A stretch of DNA of 64,000 nucleotides from Leisingera sp. ANG59 (GTDB lineage Bacteria > Pseudomonadota > Alphaproteobacteria > Rhodobacterales > Rhodobacteraceae): NCBI RefSeq assembly GCF_013317235.1, contig NZ_WLCM01000003.1, forward strand, positions 62,001 through 126,000, read 5' to 3'. Both the position numbers and the translations under genes were made by a program. The notes below the pieces were generated by a model. The model did no database searches. It was not told where the DNA came from and worked only from the letters and a program-made list of their open reading frames with translations. Numbering within the stretch: position 1 is the stretch's first letter; each line of letters begins with the position of its first letter. Of this stretch, positions 62,241 through 64,000 are shown piece by piece.

Positions 62241-62741
62241 ATGTATCTCTTCCTGGCCTTTCTGATGGTTCCCATCATTGAAATTGCTTTGTTTATTCAA
62301 GTCGGCGGCGCCATCGGCCTGTGGCCGACCCTGGCCATCGTGGTCCTGACCGCGGTGCTGGGCACCTGGCTGGTGAGAACCCAGGGGCGCATGGCCATGG
62401 GGCAGCTGCGCTCATCCTTCCAGCAATTGTCCGATCCGGCGGAACCTTTGGCCCACGGCGCGATGATCCTCTTTGCGGGCGCGCTGCTGCTGACCCCCGG
62501 TTTCTTCACCGATGCGGCCGGCTTTGCCCTTCTGATGCCCCCTGTGCGGCTGGCGGTTTACCGCTATCTGCGCTCCCGTATCACCGTAGCGCAATTCCAG
62601 ATGGGGCCAGGCAGCATTCAGGGCCGCCATTATCCCGGCGGCGCCGACAAGCCGGATGACATCATCGATGGTGATTACGAAGATGTGACGCCGGGGAAGC
62701 AGCCTGGTGGCCCTTCGGGCTGGGTTGACGGCCCCCGTTGA
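62241..62741 (+). CDS. FxsA-family membrane protein
   Basis: A 166-residue inner-membrane protein: LFLAFLMVPIIEIALFIQVG, GLWPTLAIVVLTAVLGTWLV, RTQGRMAMGQLRSSF, then a hydrophobic AMILFAGALLLTPGFFTDAA and an acidic C-terminal tail. The VPIIEI and LLLTPGFFTD motifs define FxsA, named for suppressing F-exclusion of phage T7 in E. coli; the native role is unknown. ATG 62241 follows AAGGAAA. Divergent from timA and followed by secB on the same strand. Confidence 0.9.
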   Translation: MYLFLAFLMVPIIEIALFIQVGGAIGLWPTLAIVVLTAVLGTWLVRTQGRMAMGQLRSSFQQLSDPAEPLAHGAMILFAGALLLTPGFFTDAAGFALLMPPVRLAVYRYLRSRITVAQFQMGPGSIQGRHYPGGADKPDDIIDGDYEDVTPGKQPGGPSGWVDGPR

Positions 62742-62797
62742 GCTGGCCGGACCAAGCTGCTAAGCACGGTCCAAAGCATATTTTCAGGAGTATCCCG

Positions 62798-63286
62798 ATG
62801 GCCGAAAACGGCGAAGCCCAGCAGCAGCCGCAAGTCCAGATGAACATTTTGGCCCAGTTCATCCGCGACATGTCGTTCGAGAACGTTATGGCGCAGAAAG
62901 GCACCGGCGGCGAGGTTCAGCCAGACGTCAGCGTACAGGTGAACCTGGATGCGAAAAAGCGCTCGGCTGAGAACCAGTATGAGGTGGTCACCAAGCTGAC
63001 CGTCGAATCCAAGAACAAGGAAAGCGGCAACGTCCTGTTCGTGCTGGAGCTGGAATATGTCGGCGTCTTCAACATCGTCGGCGTGCCGGAAGACCAGCTG
63101 CACCCGTTCCTGCTGATCGAATGCCCGCGCATGACCTTCCCGTTCCTGCGCCGGATCGTGTCGGATGTGACCCGTGACGGCGGCTTCCCGCCGCTGAATC
63201 TGGACAACATCGACTTTGTGGCAATCTACCGGAACGAACTGGCCCGCCGCCAGTCCGAAGCGGCAGCTGCTGCGCCCACGCAGTGA
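62798..63286 (+). CDS. secB: Protein-export chaperone SecB
   Basis: A 162-residue tetrameric chaperone keeping preproteins unfolded for SecA. Signatures: QMNILAQFIRDMSFEN, QVNLDAKKRSAENQYEV, LELEYVGVFNIVGVPEDQ and LLIECPRMTFPFLRRIVSDV with GGFPPLNLDNIDFVAIY. ATG 62798 follows TCAGGAG. It is followed by a strong terminator and is convergent with dnaQ. Cytosolic. Confidence 0.97.
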   Translation: MAENGEAQQQPQVQMNILAQFIRDMSFENVMAQKGTGGEVQPDVSVQVNLDAKKRSAENQYEVVTKLTVESKNKESGNVLFVLELEYVGVFNIVGVPEDQLHPFLLIECPRMTFPFLRRIVSDVTRDGGFPPLNLDNIDFVAIYRNELARRQSEAAAAAPTQ

Positions 63287-63310
63287 ATTTTTCAGATATC
63301 TAAACTGGAA

Positions 63311-63337
63311 ACGCCGCTGACACTCAGCGGCGTTTTT
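63311..63337 (+). terminator. Terminator of secB
   Basis: Perfect 10-bp stem ACGCCGCTGA (63311-63320) / TCAGCGGCGT (63324-63333), 3-base loop, then TTTTT. It stands between convergent secB and dnaQ. Confidence 0.95.
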
Positions 63338-63358
63338 CGTTTTCCGGCTTCTTCGACA

Positions 63359-64000
63359 TCAGGAAGCCTTCCACAAGGCATTATCCCCCATCTTTTCGAT
63401 GAAGGCCTCATGCGCTGCCATTTCCTCAGCCGTCACTCGCGGCGGCAGCGGAGTCTGCCGCGGGGCAGGGCGCCAATCATCCTCCACCTGCTCATTGCCG
63501 GACGAGGCCTTTTGCGTTGACAAGCCAAAATCCGGCTGCCGCCCGCCAATCAGCTCAAGATACACATCTGCCAGGATTTCGGAGTCGAGCAGCGCCCCGT
63601 GCAGGGTCCGGTTGGAGTTGTCGATGCTGAAACGGCGGCACAACGCATCCAGCGTCGCCGGCGAGCCCGGAAACCGCTGGCGGGCCATCGCCAGTGTATC
63701 GATCGCTTGATCCATCGGCAGCTTTGGCAGCCCCATCCAGTCCAGTTCCGCGTTCAGGAACTTCATGTCGAAGCTGGCATTGTGAATGACCAGCTTGGAG
63801 TCCTGCACAAAGTCCAGGAACTTCTGGCCAACCTTGGCAAATACCGGCTTGTCCCGCAGCGTTACTGCACCTGGTTCCGGTTTCTGCGGCGGTTCCAGCA
63901 GGTCCGGGCCGATACCATGGACCGAGAACGCCTCTGCCGGCATCGATCGTTCCGGGTTGATATAAACGTGGAACGTTTCCCCGGTCGGCATGTGGTTATA
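63359..64000 (-). CDS. dnaQ: DNA polymerase III epsilon subunit (proofreading exonuclease), partial
   Basis: The C-terminal 213 codons of the 3'-5' exonuclease subunit; the frame is open through the right edge, so the first exonuclease motif is outside the window. Present are TGETFHVYINPERSMPAEAF, the Exo II region LVIHNASFDMKFLNAEL, and Exo III with LHGALLDSEILADVYLELIG (His and Asp of the DnaQ family). A C-terminal tail (PRVTAEEMAAHEAFIEKMGD) probably binds the polymerase core. An internal ATG at 63991 is not the true start, because the upstream residues YNH belong to the family. Confidence 0.95.
   Translation of the reverse strand, partial: YNHMPTGETFHVYINPERSMPAEAFSVHGIGPDLLEPPQKPEPGAVTLRDKPVFAKVGQKFLDFVQDSKLVIHNASFDMKFLNAELDWMGLPKLPMDQAIDTLAMARQRFPGSPATLDALCRRFSIDNSNRTLHGALLDSEILADVYLELIGGRQPDFGLSTQKASSGNEQVEDDWRPAPRQTPLPPRVTAEEMAAHEAFIEKMGDNALWKAS

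Overview
The window looks like a core chromosomal segment of a marine alphaproteobacterium of the Roseobacter group (Rhodobacteraceae; a Leisingera/Phaeobacter/Ruegeria-type genome). The basis is GC-rich codon use throughout, a regB/senC/regA redox cluster, a hemD-mic60-hemY cluster, a kinase-less divL next to tsaE-amgK-murU-addBA, and an hslVU-smr-mltA-timA-fxsA-secB-dnaQ block. The genus is an inference. No insertion sequence, prophage, integron, CRISPR array or rRNA was seen. There is one tRNA (Leu, anticodon CAG).

Layout, left to right. 1-2.5 kb: end of dxs, a frameshifted small gene, an SDR and a methyltransferase. 2.6-8.1 kb: a leftward betaine/carnitine-type acyl-CoA operon (CaiD-like hydratase, ADP-forming acyl-CoA ligase, SelW-like protein, acyl-CoA dehydrogenase) with a divergent GlxA/CdhR-type regulator. 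8-13.7 kb: a membrane protein, a VOC protein, overlapping adenine deaminase and AMP nucleosidase genes, and an HU-like gene with an operator-like promoter. 13.8-17.2 kb: two exporters, a DUF4202 protein and msrB-msrA. 17.2-21.8 kb, leftward: hydantoinase A-like protein, queG, GST, mtgA. 21.9-29.3 kb, leftward: glutamate synthase, with gltD and gltB separated by a GFA protein and an alpha/beta hydrolase. 29.5-35.4 kb: uppP, a complex I NDUFA9-type protein, tRNA-Leu, hemY, mic60 (carrying a 13-unit hexanucleotide repeat) and hemD. 35.5-38.7 kb: tsaD-gpsA-yciI-EVE and a DUF1761 protein. 38.7-41.3 kb: an intergenic region with a candidate small RNA, a DUF4242 protein, ahcY and a small secreted protein. 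41.5-46.5 kb: HD hydrolase, regA, senC, regB and divL with a perfect CtrA box. 46.5-55.4 kb: tsaE-amgK-murU-addB-addA in overlapping order, then trxA. 55.5-64 kb: two Lin0512 paralogues, a DUF1127 protein, hslV-hslU, a lipoprotein hydrolase, smr, mltA, timA, fxsA, secB and the start-less end of dnaQ.

How the genes work together. Several sets act in one process: AMP to adenine to hypoxanthine (amn, ade); ammonia assimilation (gltBD); cell-wall precursor supply and recycling (uppP, mtgA, mltA, amgK, murU); heme synthesis beside a cristae/membrane organiser (hemD, mic60, hemY); t6A tRNA modification (tsaD, tsaE); redox control (regBA, senC); cell-cycle/CtrA control (divL); and protein quality control (hslVU, secB, msrAB, trxA).

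The window is mostly conserved housekeeping sequence. I did not find an obviously new defence or mobile system. The best leads are: an orphan terminator that implies a leftward small RNA near 38.7 kb; the CtrA box on divL; four 11-bp-phased repeats after gltD; the (GGTCTC)13 tract in mic60; the operator-like promoter of the HU-like gene; and the poly-G tract that changes the apparent start of mtgA.
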